Below are positions 35,078 through 43,565 of a DNA stretch of 64,000 nt, one piece after another. The DNA lies in NCBI GenBank assembly GCA_947053345.1, contig CAMRSM010000011.1:1-64000 (forward strand). Direction: 5' to 3'. The position numbers and the translations under genes were made by a program. Each line of letters begins with the position of its first letter. The stretch's first letter is position 1. The notes beneath the pieces are model-generated. The model did no database searches. It had not been told where the DNA came from and was given only the letters and a program-made list of their open reading frames with translations. The DNA comes from an uncultured Lachnospiraceae bacterium (GTDB taxonomy: Bacteria > Bacillota > Clostridia > Lachnospirales > Lachnospiraceae).

Positions 35078-36493
35078 TCACGGTGCTGTTCCACCGCTTA
35101 GCTGAATCGGTATGACAATGATATCCCCGCTGCCGGACGACCATGAGCTGTGTGGTGCCCAGATCCTGGCACCCTGCGGTGAAATGCGGTTTGAAAGGGT
35201 AAGACCGGGCAGCTCATCCTGGCTGTTATGGTAGCGTCCGCAGTAAAGCTGCCCGCTCTCGTCATAGACAGCCAGCTGCACGCACAGAAGCTGCCAGTTT
35301 TCAAACGCGGAGAGTACAAGGCGTTTTCCGTCAAAAAAGCAGGCATTTTCCCGCGGGAACGGGTTTTGGGCAGGATCCCCCACGGAAGTCTGCGGGAAGA
35401 TCCCGCTGCACCAATGGCGAAACTGCCCGTTCTCCTTTGCGACAAAGGAAAAGGAATTGTCATTCCACGTGAGTAAAATACCGCCGGGAACAAGGCTGGT
35501 CTGGCAAAAAACTTCCTGACCGCCGGATTTTAGTGCGATTTCCTGCTGCAATGCCATACCGTTGTTTCGGCGGTAGATAAAAAGGTGGTATCCGTCCGTG
35601 CCCTTTGCCATCAGGTACAAATAATTTTCTTCTTCATCCAGCCGCATCTGCAGCGGGATCATGGACGGCGGAAACTCGCATATTTTCTCTACCTTGGTCA
35701 TATCCAGCTGGATCGAGGTTTGGTTCAGGTCGTAAGGGAAAAAGAAAATCCCTGTGTTCTGCCCGCGGTCAACTCCCTGCTGTGTCTGCGTGTCTTCAAG
35801 GCCGTAGGTGTAATAAAAGCCATCCCTGCCAAACGCAGATGCATCCACAAGGGTCACGTTCGGGGATTTTGCGAGGGTCTCCCCGCTCACAAAAGCATTG
35901 TCGTAATAATTTTTATATACCTTGACGGTAAACCGGTCCTCCCCGGTCGGAATGCCGAAAAACTTCGCGAGATATGCACAGGCATTTTGGTAAGTCCCAT
36001 AATTCACGGAGAAACCGGAGATATGGCAGGAAAGGGGATAGACATCATAGTAATCCCCGATGCGGACAGTCTCGCTGTATTCTTCTCCGGATGCGCGGCT
36101 GACCACATCATAAGCAATTTTCGGATATCCAAAATATCCCGGTTCCTGTGCCGTAAAAAGATCCGTATCAAATGAATTATAGTTGCTGCCGAATTGCAGT
36201 GATGCCTTTTTTTCTCTTTCCCATCCCCACGAGACGAACTCCGGGGAAAAGACCAGTTCGCTTTTTGTGCTGTTTTCCTCCCCCACCGTGTATTCGGTAT
36301 TCCAGAGCAGATGCCAATTCCAGTGGGAAGCTACCGTAAGTGTAACGCCTGCCGCGGCATCCGGGTTTCCGGACAGGATTTCCTCTGTGACCCGGATATT
36401 TGCGTTCCCATTTCCGGTCACGATGACCGCTGCAGGCAGGGAAAGCATTGTGAGTCCTGCGAGCACAAAAAATAGAATCAGACTTCTTTTCAT
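35078..36493 (-). CDS. Exported or membrane-anchored protein of the ABC operon
   Basis: I do not recognise this protein of about 471 residues. It has an N-terminal signal or anchor (MKRSLILFFVLAGLTMLSL) and a large extracytoplasmic part, with beta-rich stretches in its second half (YLYLMAKGTDGYHLFIYRR) suggesting a propeller-like fold. I placed the start at 36493 behind AGGGA. It is the last gene of the GntR-ABC operon, 64 bases behind the ATPase, so it may be the extracytoplasmic partner of that transporter. Confidence 0.75.
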   Translation of the reverse strand: MKRSLILFFVLAGLTMLSLPAAVIVTGNGNANIRVTEEILSGNPDAAAGVTLTVASHWNWHLLWNTEYTVGEENSTKSELVFSPEFVSWGWEREKKASLQFGSNYNSFDTDLFTAQEPGYFGYPKIAYDVVSRASGEEYSETVRIGDYYDVYPLSCHISGFSVNYGTYQNACAYLAKFFGIPTGEDRFTVKVYKNYYDNAFVSGETLAKSPNVTLVDASAFGRDGFYYTYGLEDTQTQQGVDRGQNTGIFFFPYDLNQTSIQLDMTKVEKICEFPPSMIPLQMRLDEEENYLYLMAKGTDGYHLFIYRRNNGMALQQEIALKSGGQEVFCQTSLVPGGILLTWNDNSFSFVAKENGQFRHWCSGIFPQTSVGDPAQNPFPRENACFFDGKRLVLSAFENWQLLCVQLAVYDESGQLYCGRYHNSQDELPGLTLSNRISPQGARIWAPHSSWSSGSGDIIVIPIQLSGGTAP

Positions 36494-36557
36494 ATTGTCC
36501 CTGCCTTTCCCTGTGAGAGCAAAAGAATAAACTGCAATAAATTTACGCAAGGCTTCG

Positions 36558-37289
36558 TCACATATCGCCAAGCGCCCGGCTTACCCGATCCGCGTGGTAT
36601 CCGTAGGTTTCCTTCATATGATCCATCAGCGTCTTTCCGGCTTCCTCCAGCGCGAGGACGGAAACATCCCCCGCGATCTCGCCCTTGTGCAGCAGTACGG
36701 CGCGCCCGACGAAATGCTCCACCTCGCCGATCAGATGGGTGGACAGAAAGATTGTCTCGCTCGGTTCTAAAACACCCAAAAGAACTTTGTAAAAATCTTC
36801 CCGGTTAAACACGTCATTCCCGGCAAAGGGTTCATCCATCAAAATGTAATCTGCCCCTTGGCAGAGCGCCATGATGACCTCAAACTGGTTCTTTTGCCCG
36901 GTGGAAAAGGTTTTGAGCGGCTGCCGCATCGGAAGCCCAAAAAAATTCATCAGCCCCTCGAACCTTTTTTCGCGGAAAGTCCCAAAATGCATCCGGTAAA
37001 AATCCCGGTGCGCGTCGGGGCTTAGATTCGGGAAAAAAGAATGCTCGCAGGTGGCGAAGGAAAAACGTGCGATATTGCGCCGGTTTATTTTTTCACCGTC
37101 CAGAAGGATCTCTCCCTCGTAGGAAACAAAGCCCAAAATACTTTTCAAAAGTGTTGATTTGCCCGCGCCGTTTTCGCCGAACAGCCCGATGATCTCACCC
37201 TGTCCAAGGGTCAGGTTCACATTGTTTAAGGCGCGCACGCCCCCGGATTTGCTGTGGTAAACCTTCCTTGAAATTTTGATGTCCAGCAT
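36558..37289 (-). CDS. ABC transporter ATP-binding protein
   Basis: This 243-residue ATPase has Walker A GENGAGKST, a non-canonical signature FSTGQKNQ in place of LSGGQ, Walker B YILMDEP and the switch histidine in LSTHL. It drives the two small membrane proteins encoded upstream. The set with a YtrA-type GntR regulator resembles the ytr operon of Bacillus subtilis, which responds to cell-wall antibiotics. Substrate unknown. Confidence 0.92.
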   Translation of the reverse strand: MLDIKISRKVYHSKSGGVRALNNVNLTLGQGEIIGLFGENGAGKSTLLKSILGFVSYEGEILLDGEKINRRNIARFSFATCEHSFFPNLSPDAHRDFYRMHFGTFREKRFEGLMNFFGLPMRQPLKTFSTGQKNQFEVIMALCQGADYILMDEPFAGNDVFNREDFYKVLLGVLEPSETIFLSTHLIGEVEHFVGRAVLLHKGEIAGDVSVLALEEAGKTLMDHMKETYGYHADRVSRALGDM

Positions 37290-37442
37290 ATCTTACCTCC
37301 GTTCCACCATGCCGCGGCTGTCATTTCCCTGTCCCCGGAAACAACAGCACAAAGCCCTTATCCGGGCGGGATCCGTCATGGTTTTTAAGCACTGCCACCC
37401 GGTTTTCCCGCGGAAGCACAAAGCCCTGGTCCACAGGTTTTG

Positions 37443-37916
37443 TCATGGCAGGCATTGACTTGGCATCATCAATAAATACACGATATAATATAGCAGATAA
37501 AGAAATTCTATAAGCAGTGTCCCTGCGATCATAAGGAAAACTGAGACCTGTGCGCAGCTTTTTAAGAGCACGTCCCTCCCCGGCAGCCGGCGCATCAGGT
37601 TAAGGCAGCCTCCCGCCGAATGGTAGTAGAGATAATGGTTTATCGCCATTGCCAGTAAAAAAAGAAAAAACGGCATAAAAAACATCCATTGTCCGGAGAG
37701 CAGATGCCCAAAAGGTTCTGCGAGGGCATTTTCGCGCAGGATGAGCTTTCCGTCCCTGTGCAAATACAGGTCTTCCACGGCCTGATAGAGCCTCCAATAA
37801 TATTCGAAGCTGAGCACTACGCCGAACCCGAACAGGAAAAATGCCGTATTCTGTTCTTTCTCGTAATCATAGCCCGGCGGGAAATATTTTCCGGGTATGA
37901 TGTCCCTTCGCAGCAT
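37443..37916 (-). CDS. Small integral membrane protein of the ABC operon
   Basis: This protein of about 157 residues has three or four hydrophobic segments (for example FFMPFFLFLLAMAINHYLYY) and a soluble N-terminal segment of about 30 residues. I use the ATG at 37916 because AAGGAG is well placed for it; a TTG three codons upstream overlaps the site. It probably forms part of the permease together with the next gene. A 153-bp gap separates it from the ATPase. Confidence 0.75.
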   Translation of the reverse strand: MLRRDIIPGKYFPPGYDYEKEQNTAFFLFGFGVVLSFEYYWRLYQAVEDLYLHRDGKLILRENALAEPFGHLLSGQWMFFMPFFLFLLAMAINHYLYYHSAGGCLNLMRRLPGRDVLLKSCAQVSVFLMIAGTLLIEFLYLLYYIVYLLMMPSQCLP

Positions 37917-37931
37917 TTTGACCAACTCCTT

Positions 37932-38609
37932 TCATGTTTCGCGCATGTGCAGCAGCCCTGTGATAATCTCTGCGATGTACAAAATACAGCATGCGAGATC
38001 GGGAAATCCCCAGCCGATTGGACGGACAAACCAGGCGACGGTCACGAGAAAAATAAGGACAGAAAGCACATAGTCCCGTTTCCGGCAGCCGCACGCAGCC
38101 CCGACGGAGAAGGCCAGAAGTAGCAGGATGTTGCGCACCCATTTGCCGGTTTCTGCCATCGGAAGCAGGCAGTGAAGAAATTCGAGGCGGTAAAAGGCCA
38201 GAAAAAGATGGTGGGATGTAGCTTTGCCAAAAGAGCAGACCATCCAGATGGAAAGCCAGATCTGAACTACAAAAACGAGCATCAGGCAGATCAGGTTATA
38301 ACATGCTTCACTGAGGAAAATTCTTCGTTCGGAGATTTTTAAGCGGCGGAGGGTATCCTGTCCCCGGTCACCCATCGTATCCTGTGTCTTCATGAGCAGG
38401 AAGTAGACGGTTCCGAGCGCAGTCAGGAAAACAAAAAAGATCAGGCGGTTGTAAAAATCGTCCGCCACACTGCCGTCGCTGTATCTTTGTGAAAAGAATA
38501 ATCCGGCTTCTGCTGCGGTCATCACGGCAAGTACTGCAATGACCTTATAAACGCTGCTCCTTGCCAACAGTGCCAGAAAAGAAATTGTTAGATTAAATCT
38601 CTTTTCCAT
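37932..38609 (-). CDS. Integral membrane protein of the ABC operon
   Basis: This protein of about 225 residues has six hydrophobic segments and is a likely permease subunit. The start at 38609 follows GGGAGGG and overlaps the end of the GntR gene by 17 bases, so the two are translationally linked. An open frame continues upstream inside the regulator without a ribosome binding site. No family motif beyond the hydrophobic pattern is seen. Confidence 0.78.
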   Translation of the reverse strand: MEKRFNLTISFLALLARSSVYKVIAVLAVMTAAEAGLFFSQRYSDGSVADDFYNRLIFFVFLTALGTVYFLLMKTQDTMGDRGQDTLRRLKISERRIFLSEACYNLICLMLVFVVQIWLSIWMVCSFGKATSHHLFLAFYRLEFLHCLLPMAETGKWVRNILLLLAFSVGAACGCRKRDYVLSVLIFLVTVAWFVRPIGWGFPDLACCILYIAEIITGLLHMRET

Positions 38610-39027
38610 GATTGGATCCCTCCCCGTAAAAAACGTTATTTTCCGTATCCGGAAAATTTCCCCAAACCTCCTCAGCCAGAGCAAATGCCAGTTCCTTCGT
38701 CATGCCAAGCCGCTGCATGGCCGTGACCCAGAGCCCGGTTTCCTCTGTGAGCAGCTCCCTGCGGATGCGCGCCACCATCTCACCGTTCACGCAGGTGAAA
38801 CTTTTTGCGCCGGAGCGTGAGACAATGATCCCTTCTTCCTCCAGCATATGGTACGCTTTTTGGATCGTATTCGGATTAACACCGAGCAGGGCGGACAGTG
38901 CCCTGCGGGATGGTATTTCCTCCTGACAGCCAATGCTTCCTGCGGCAATTCCCTGTTTCATATAGCGGATGATCTGCAGGTAGATCGGCGAGCCGTCCGT
39001 CAATGTGAAATTGTCGAATGAGACCAT
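38593..39027 (-). CDS. GntR family regulator, YtrA subfamily
   Basis: This 144-residue repressor has the GntR winged helix (residues about 12-78; GSPIYLQIIRYMKQGIAAGSI, ALLGVNPNTIQKAYHMLEEEGII). It has only the short helical tail of the YtrA subfamily. It is the first gene of the ABC operon. Its promoter contains the inverted repeat GTATTA-N6-TAATAC, so it probably represses its own operon until a cell-envelope signal arrives. The same site occurs at a second promoter at 41.3 kb. Confidence 0.92.
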   Translation of the reverse strand: MVSFDNFTLTDGSPIYLQIIRYMKQGIAAGSIGCQEEIPSRRALSALLGVNPNTIQKAYHMLEEEGIIVSRSGAKSFTCVNGEMVARIRRELLTEETGLWVTAMQRLGMTKELAFALAEEVWGNFPDTENNVFYGEGSNHGKEI

Positions 39028-39188
39028 TTTGATACCCCGTGCATGTCATTGGCTGCATAATGTTCAAAAATAATATACGAAATGTAAAAAGCCGGACAGG
39101 TTTGCCCCGCAGTCGTGATCGCGGGTGCTTTGTTTTTTATTACCGGTATGTAAACTGTATTATTTGAATCATACAGATTGGCTTAACT

Positions 39189-39219
39189 GTATTATAAATC
39201 TAATACGGTTTGCTGTCAA
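39189..39219 (-). promoter_or_regulatory. GntR-ABC operon promoter and operator
   Basis: On the minus strand TTGACA (39214-39219), 17 bases and TATAAT (39191-39196). The 18-bp palindrome GTATTATAAATCTAATAC (39189-39206) covers the -10 box and spacer. Another inverted repeat, CTGTAT-N10-ATACAG, lies downstream at 39155-39176. Confidence 0.8.
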
Positions 39220-39247
39220 GCGATATTTCATTCTTCTGCGAAAAACA

Positions 39248-39341
39248 GGCTGCCGCACGAAGAAGCTGAAATACAGGAGGTGGTTTCCTTGCCGGAATAT
39301 ACCCACTGTATCCTGCACTTTGCTTTCTTCATGCGGTAGCC
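39248..39341. repeat. Nested-hairpin intergenic repeat, copy 2
   Basis: Outer arms GGCTGCCGCA (39248-39257) and TGCGGTAGCC (39332-39341) differ by one G-T pair that is allowed in RNA. GAAGAAGC pairs with GCTTTCTTC and AATACAG with CTGTAT inside. The layout matches the copy at 30306-30404. The rest of 39220-39511 holds no gene that I can support. Confidence 0.7.
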
Positions 39342-39428
39342 CGTTTTCCTTTGCACAAAGGCGTAAAGCAGCATAATCATCATGACAATCTCTGATATTA
39401 TTATTGCATGCTTCAGATTTTATTTAGA

Positions 39429-39459
39429 AAAACATAAAAGCCAGTGCAACGACTGGCTC
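39429..39459 (-). terminator. Minus-strand terminator
   Basis: On the minus strand AGCCAGT-CGTTGC-ACTGGCT is followed by a T-rich run. It lies downstream of the nucleotidyltransferase remnant. Confidence 0.65.
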
Positions 39460-39511
39460 TAAAGACATGTAAAATATGATTATTTCTTTCATGAAACTAT
39501 AAATTCCACGA

Positions 39512-39682
39512 TCACACCTTATCAAGAATTTCTTCGATTTTCGCTTTTAAAAGCGGTACATCCAAATACATTCTGCGTAACCCATATTTTGCAGCAATCG
39601 GTGCGCTTTTATCTTTGATCCAATTAATATCCGCCAAACGTACAGCCTCCTCCACTATGCTTTGCCCAGAAACAGATTTCAT
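39512..39682 (-). pseudogene. Remnant of an MNT-type nucleotidyltransferase
   Basis: A 56-codon frame contains INWIKDKSAPIAAKYGLRRMYL, which matches the start of minimal nucleotidyltransferases just before their catalytic GS...DxD motif. That motif is absent, and the sequence jumps to a short helical end (LLKAKIEEILDKV). I read it as an internally deleted antitoxin-type gene. No ribosome binding site precedes the ATG. Confidence 0.45.
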
Positions 39683-39838
39683 TTAATTTTTGAAATAGCT
39701 GATCTATAAATGTATTGCCTTATAAAAAATAATATAAACCATTTGGAACCGATTTTCAACTGTTTATATTATTTCCCCGATTTTTCTTTTTGTACGGTAT
39801 CGTGCGGCACTGGTCATCTGTCTGTTTTCTGTTTATAG

Positions 39839-39991
39839 TTACTGCTTCTTTATCGTCTCTGTGCAATTTGCACCAGGGTTGTCGTTGCCGTAGCCTTCCA
39901 GAAGGTTGACCACACCCCAGATGCCAAGGTCGGCCCCAAGTGCTACTACGAGTGTCTGTAATACTCCGATTGCGCTGTTAAAAAATGCCAT
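39839..39991 (-). pseudogene. Truncated Maff2 family membrane protein
   Basis: The 50-codon frame begins MAFFNSAIGVLQTLVVALGA and continues GIWGVVNLLEGYGNDNPGA, which is the N-terminal part of the Maff2 family. Maff2 proteins are encoded in conjugative transfer regions of clostridial integrative elements. Here the protein breaks off before the second membrane segment, and no transfer genes surround it. Confidence 0.7.
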
Positions 39992-40092
39992 AAATTTCGG
40001 CAACAATAGTGCAGCTTTGCCACCAATTCAACTGCTCCTGCATCGTGTGCTCCTTTGTCCGCTACGGAAACCGGAACACGCCATAATCTGCT

Positions 40093-40605
40093 TCAATACC
40101 AATTGCATGAAACGCCTTTTAACTGTTCATACGCTTCCGTAAACCAGTCATGGGGATATAAAATCATACCATTCCCAACCATATGCTTCATATATTTCCA
40201 ACATGCCGCCTCCAGTGATATGGCAAGGGCAGCATTGACCTCCTCATAAAAAGGCGGTATGCCCTCTCTGTCCCAAGCAAGCTTGTCTGCAATAAACAGC
40301 GATTTTTCATATTTTGAAGCGTCCTTTTTTAATGTGGTATGACATTCTATCGCTGACAAGATATCTTCGTCGGAGATATTAAAATATTGAGCAGCAATTA
40401 TTTTAGATAAACGCTGATGAAGCAAAAAGGGGTATTTCCTCTCGGCCTCGCAGAGGTCGAAACTATTCTCACAGGCGTATTTCAACATATCCTCCGGCCT
40501 AATCATTGCACTGATATCATGTAAAAGCCCTGCGATAACACATTTATCCCTATCTAAATCATATGCTTCCGCAATGAGTGCGTTTCTGGCCGCCACATTT
40601 GACAA
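40093..40605 (-). pseudogene. 5'-truncated HD phosphohydrolase, YqeK-like
   Basis: The frame encodes an HD domain (VIAGLLHDIS, HQRLSKIIAA, IECHTT and FIADKLAWD) of the YqeK diadenosine tetraphosphatase type. It lacks the N-terminal segment with the first metal histidine. The only start is a TTG with no ribosome binding site. The frame continues in phase up to the stop of the preceding gene 19 bases away, as expected of a deletion junction. Activity is unlikely. Confidence 0.65.
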
Positions 40606-40623
40606 TAGTGTGGTGCTGTCGGT

Positions 40624-41205
40624 CTATCTCTTGTTTTCGGAAGTTTCTCCTGTATTGTCCGGAGCAGGTGTTTCATTATTCGTCATGCCGAACTGTCTTG
40701 CCAAAATAGCCCTTGCCTCCTCCGCCGTTTTTGCCGGGCCGAAATACATGTTTCCGGAGCGTTGCCCGTGGAGGGAGACCGAAATACAGATGCCCTTGGA
40801 ATCCGGTTGGCTCAGATCCATGCCGGAGTGCTCAAGACGGAGTCGATCTACCGAGGACAGATTCCATCGGGTTCCGTCCGGGGATGAAGTAAAAAGGAAG
40901 GAAGGGCTGCCGGAGCGGAATTTCTCTTTAAGATCTTCCAGAAAGCCGTGGTTGCTGCTGGTATTTAAGCTGCGGTATACCTTCCCGTCTACGGTGACGG
41001 TTCCCCGGATATCGGTCGGTTTAAAAAGATGCCGGTACCAAGTGATGTCGATGACGACAGAAACCTGTTCGCCCTCCTGTGAACACAGAACGGCAGCGGT
41101 GTACTGCGGAACCGGTCTGGTATACCAGAAGGCGAAGATAAGGCCGAGAACGGCTGCGATGATCAAGAGTTTTAAGCTTGTGTTCCGGACGGTGGCTTTG
41201 GTCAT
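40624..41205 (-). CDS. Membrane-anchored protein of unknown function
   Basis: This protein of about 193 residues has one N-terminal membrane segment (LKLLIIAAVLGLIFAFWY) and an extracytoplasmic domain of about 160 residues that I do not recognise. I chose the ATG at 41205 behind AGGAG; the frame runs further to the promoter. Its promoter carries the GTATTA-N6-TAATAC operator also found before the GntR gene, so it is probably part of that regulon. Confidence 0.75.
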   Translation of the reverse strand: MTKATVRNTSLKLLIIAAVLGLIFAFWYTRPVPQYTAAVLCSQEGEQVSVVIDITWYRHLFKPTDIRGTVTVDGKVYRSLNTSSNHGFLEDLKEKFRSGSPSFLFTSSPDGTRWNLSSVDRLRLEHSGMDLSQPDSKGICISVSLHGQRSGNMYFGPAKTAEEARAILARQFGMTNNETPAPDNTGETSENKR

Positions 41206-41290
41206 TGCGGCGGCTCCTTTTTTTGAGCGGTTTTTATGGTTTTGGTTGATCCGTGTTGTTTCTGATAAGCATGGTGTATTTAAGATAAGT

Positions 41291-41322
41291 GTATTATACA
41301 ACTAATACGATCTTTTTGTCAA
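41291..41322 (-). promoter_or_regulatory. Promoter with GntR-type operator
   Basis: On the minus strand TTGACA (41317-41322), 18 bases and TATAAT (41293-41298). The palindrome GTATTATACAACTAATAC (41291-41308) overlaps the -10 box as at 39189-39206. Confidence 0.8.
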
Positions 41323-41418
41323 GGATGTAAAAATTTCCCTGCATATGAATTGCCGTTTCTAATTCACGGATGAAAAGCCGTTAATGATATCCCGCGCATC
41401 CGTTTCCTGATTGATTGT
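41302..41418. repeat. Direct repeat A (117 bp)
   Basis: This segment recurs almost unchanged at 43783-43898. It spans part of the operator, the -35 box, the intergenic gap and the last 19 codons of the gene at 41359-41823. Confidence 0.92.
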
Positions 41419-41823
41419 CCATGTCGCATCGTCCGTGTATTCTGCGTAAAACCATCCCTCTTCGCCATGTTCTGTTGTTATGAAAATCCAACAACGGCCG
41501 TAATCGGAAAAATGAATTTTCAGCTGGTATACCTTTTGTCCGCTTTGCGCCGTTATGCTCTCTGCTTCAGAATGCGGATCGGCGTACAGCCTGATATCAG
41601 AAATGAGCTGCCACGGCTCTCCGTTTACATATGCACAGTAAAGCTGTTCCTCCCTGCCGTCACCGTCAAGGTCGAGCGGAAGGCTCTTTGCGCTGTCGGT
41701 AAGCGCAAGCCGTGTCAGCTCACCGGAAGTGGCGGGAGTGTATTCAATTTCAGCGGTAAGCTTTAAGGAGTCCTCCGGTGCGTCTGTGACAAGTGGGGCG
41801 GCAGTAGGAGTGGGGAAATTCAC
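41359..41823 (-). CDS. Probable 5'-truncated extracytoplasmic protein
   Basis: The 154-residue product has a Thr/Pro-rich start followed by a beta-rich domain (DLDGDGREEQLYCAYVNGEPW, HSEAESITAQSGQKVYQLKIHF). It has no signal peptide, although its composition is that of a lipoprotein. Its start overlaps the end of the next gene, and in this frame the sequence continues upstream as LFGRAASTTAEV, like the mature end of a lipoprotein whose leader is lost. I infer a fusion junction near 41850. Function unknown. Confidence 0.55.
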   Translation of the reverse strand: MNFPTPTAAPLVTDAPEDSLKLTAEIEYTPATSGELTRLALTDSAKSLPLDLDGDGREEQLYCAYVNGEPWQLISDIRLYADPHSEAESITAQSGQKVYQLKIHFSDYGRCWIFITTEHGEEGWFYAEYTDDATWTINQETDARDIINGFSSVN

Positions 41824-42584
41824 CTCTGCAGTAGTACTGGCGGCCCTGCCAAACAGTTAAAATCCTCCTTTACATCAGGCGAAATCCAAGCATTGCATTC
41901 ATTCGCCCAAAAGTCAACGATGACATATGAAAAACATTCTCCATTTGTGCTTTCCATATTTACAATCAGTTGAGAAAGACCATCATTACAGAAATCTACC
42001 ATGATTTTGCTGCTCAAAGCAGAAATGTCTAACATCGAAGCAATCGCTTCCTGTGTAACCTTCACTTTCAGTTCAAGTTTCGAAATACCGGTATCTTGAT
42101 TCGTGTAAGATACTTCTTTGATTTCACACGAATAATCATTCATCAAGGTGGTGGCTTTTTCCTTTAAGGTTTCTTCCGACACAAGAGAATGTGCCTCCGC
42201 TCTTTTCTGTTCATTTATAAGAGGGTTTCTTGCCGTATATACATCATAAATCAATTCATCATTTATGTCATAGATCATGACTTGAAGCCCTTTTACTTCA
42301 TCCAATCTCTCATCGCACTGAAGCGCTTCGTTCAAAGCCTGAAGTGCCTTGACATCCTCAAGTGTACATCTTCCCTCTCCCTGTGAAATGAGTTCTGCCA
42401 TGATGGTCTGCTCCGATTCTGTTACAGCGCGGTAAGAAACACCATGAACTTCCAGATAATCCTGTACCGCATCTATAGCACTTTTTTCTGCAAACACAAG
42501 TTTTTTTCCGGCTAAAATAGCGAATATAGAAATAACGAATAATATCACTGATAGAATAATTGATTTTTTATATTTTTCTTCCAA
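41820..42584 (-). CDS. Membrane-anchored protein of unknown function
   Basis: This 254-residue protein has an N-terminal membrane segment (SIILSVILFVISIFAILAG) and an extracytoplasmic domain. The TTG start is preceded by GGGAGG at correct spacing. I recognise no family. The last residues (AGPPVLLQR) read through what looks like the start of the next gene in another frame, so the native C-terminus may have been replaced at a deletion junction. Confidence 0.65.
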   Translation of the reverse strand: MEEKYKKSIILSVILFVISIFAILAGKKLVFAEKSAIDAVQDYLEVHGVSYRAVTESEQTIMAELISQGEGRCTLEDVKALQALNEALQCDERLDEVKGLQVMIYDINDELIYDVYTARNPLINEQKRAEAHSLVSEETLKEKATTLMNDYSCEIKEVSYTNQDTGISKLELKVKVTQEAIASMLDISALSSKIMVDFCNDGLSQLIVNMESTNGECFSYVIVDFWANECNAWISPDVKEDFNCLAGPPVLLQR

Positions 42585-42640
42585 AACAGAACCTCCCTTA
42601 ACAAAATATTTATTTCATTCCGGTCCCCATATACTAAGCA

Positions 42641-42868
42641 TTGTCTCAATACCAGAAAAACTATAGCCCGGCATATAGTAATTTGGCATGGTATTGTTAT
42701 CTATCCATACAGCGCTCGGATTTCAAAACCTTCTATGACAAGAAATATGCTGAAACTAGAACACATCAGCATAAACGAGCACTCGCGTTGACTTCCCGTA
42801 AATTTATACGTCTGCTCTTCGGTCTGCTGGACAAGGGTCAACTCTACTCTCCGGAAAAGAGTAGGTAA
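42641..42868 (+). pseudogene. C-terminal fragment of an IS110 family transposase
   Basis: The stretch FKTFYDKKYAETRTHQHKRA followed by LTSRKFIRLLFGLLDKG is typical of the C-terminal end of IS110/IS116/IS902 transposases. The DEDD catalytic domain and most of the protein are missing. The AT-rich flanks show no matching other end. Confidence 0.6.
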
Positions 42869-43022
42869 TCTATACCCATTATCGAACCTGCGTTCTTGTT
42901 GGACCGTAGGTCTATTAAGGTTACCCTTTTCCAAGAAAATCCTTTTCATTTTCCTCTTGACATATTACCAAATTGCTTTTTTAACTCCATTCCTATTAGG
43001 TAATCGCCCGACAAACTGGAAT

Positions 43023-43565
43023 TTAAGCCCTCACATAATCTGTAAGAAAATTCTCGATATCTGTTATATGTTGATTTAAAACTGCATGATATACATCAAT
43101 ACTGGTATATTGGTCAAAGGAATACAATTTATGTGCAATAAGTTCTTTTTTCAGACGAATAATTTGCTCTTTTAATTCAGGCGACTTTTTTACTTGCATT
43201 ACAATTTTATCGCAATATTCTTCGGCTAACTTTATTGTGTCTTTATCAAAAAACCACAAATCTACATTCCAAAGCTCATTTCCTATAAATGCCTCAAATC
43301 CTTGAAACCAAACTGTTTTATGTTCGGAATTGATTTCTTCCTTCGCCTCATACCATATAGGATGAAATTTATCTATAACAAATTGTGATAAGCGATATAG
43401 TTTATCCAATGACATATTTTCGTTCTCAATGTCAATATCCAAATCATTCCATGCCATCATATTCATGCGATAACTTCCAACAATATGAGGTGTTCCATAT
43501 CTGCCTAATTCCTCTAATAAGCCATGGTCATATAAAATACACTTTGCTTGCTCTTTTATCGTCAT
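43023..43565 (-). CDS. Nucleotidyltransferase-like protein
   Basis: This protein of about 180 residues has the pol-beta type motif GSYRMNMMAWNDLDIDIEN (GS followed by DxD) near residue 30, and a helical C-terminal half, as in stand-alone nucleotidyltransferases and some aminoglycoside-modifying enzymes. The start at 43565 follows GGAGGTGGAG. The gene is strongly AT-rich compared with the chromosome, consistent with transfer. Substrate unknown. Confidence 0.7.
   Translation of the reverse strand: MTIKEQAKCILYDHGLLEELGRYGTPHIVGSYRMNMMAWNDLDIDIENENMSLDKLYRLSQFVIDKFHPIWYEAKEEINSEHKTVWFQGFEAFIGNELWNVDLWFFDKDTIKLAEEYCDKIVMQVKKSPELKEQIIRLKKELIAHKLYSFDQYTSIDVYHAVLNQHITDIENFLTDYVRA

Noticed and set aside
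39125..39376. 83-codon plus-strand frame over the GntR promoter region
   Set aside because: It runs through the operator and the nested hairpin, has no ribosome binding site and no family resemblance.
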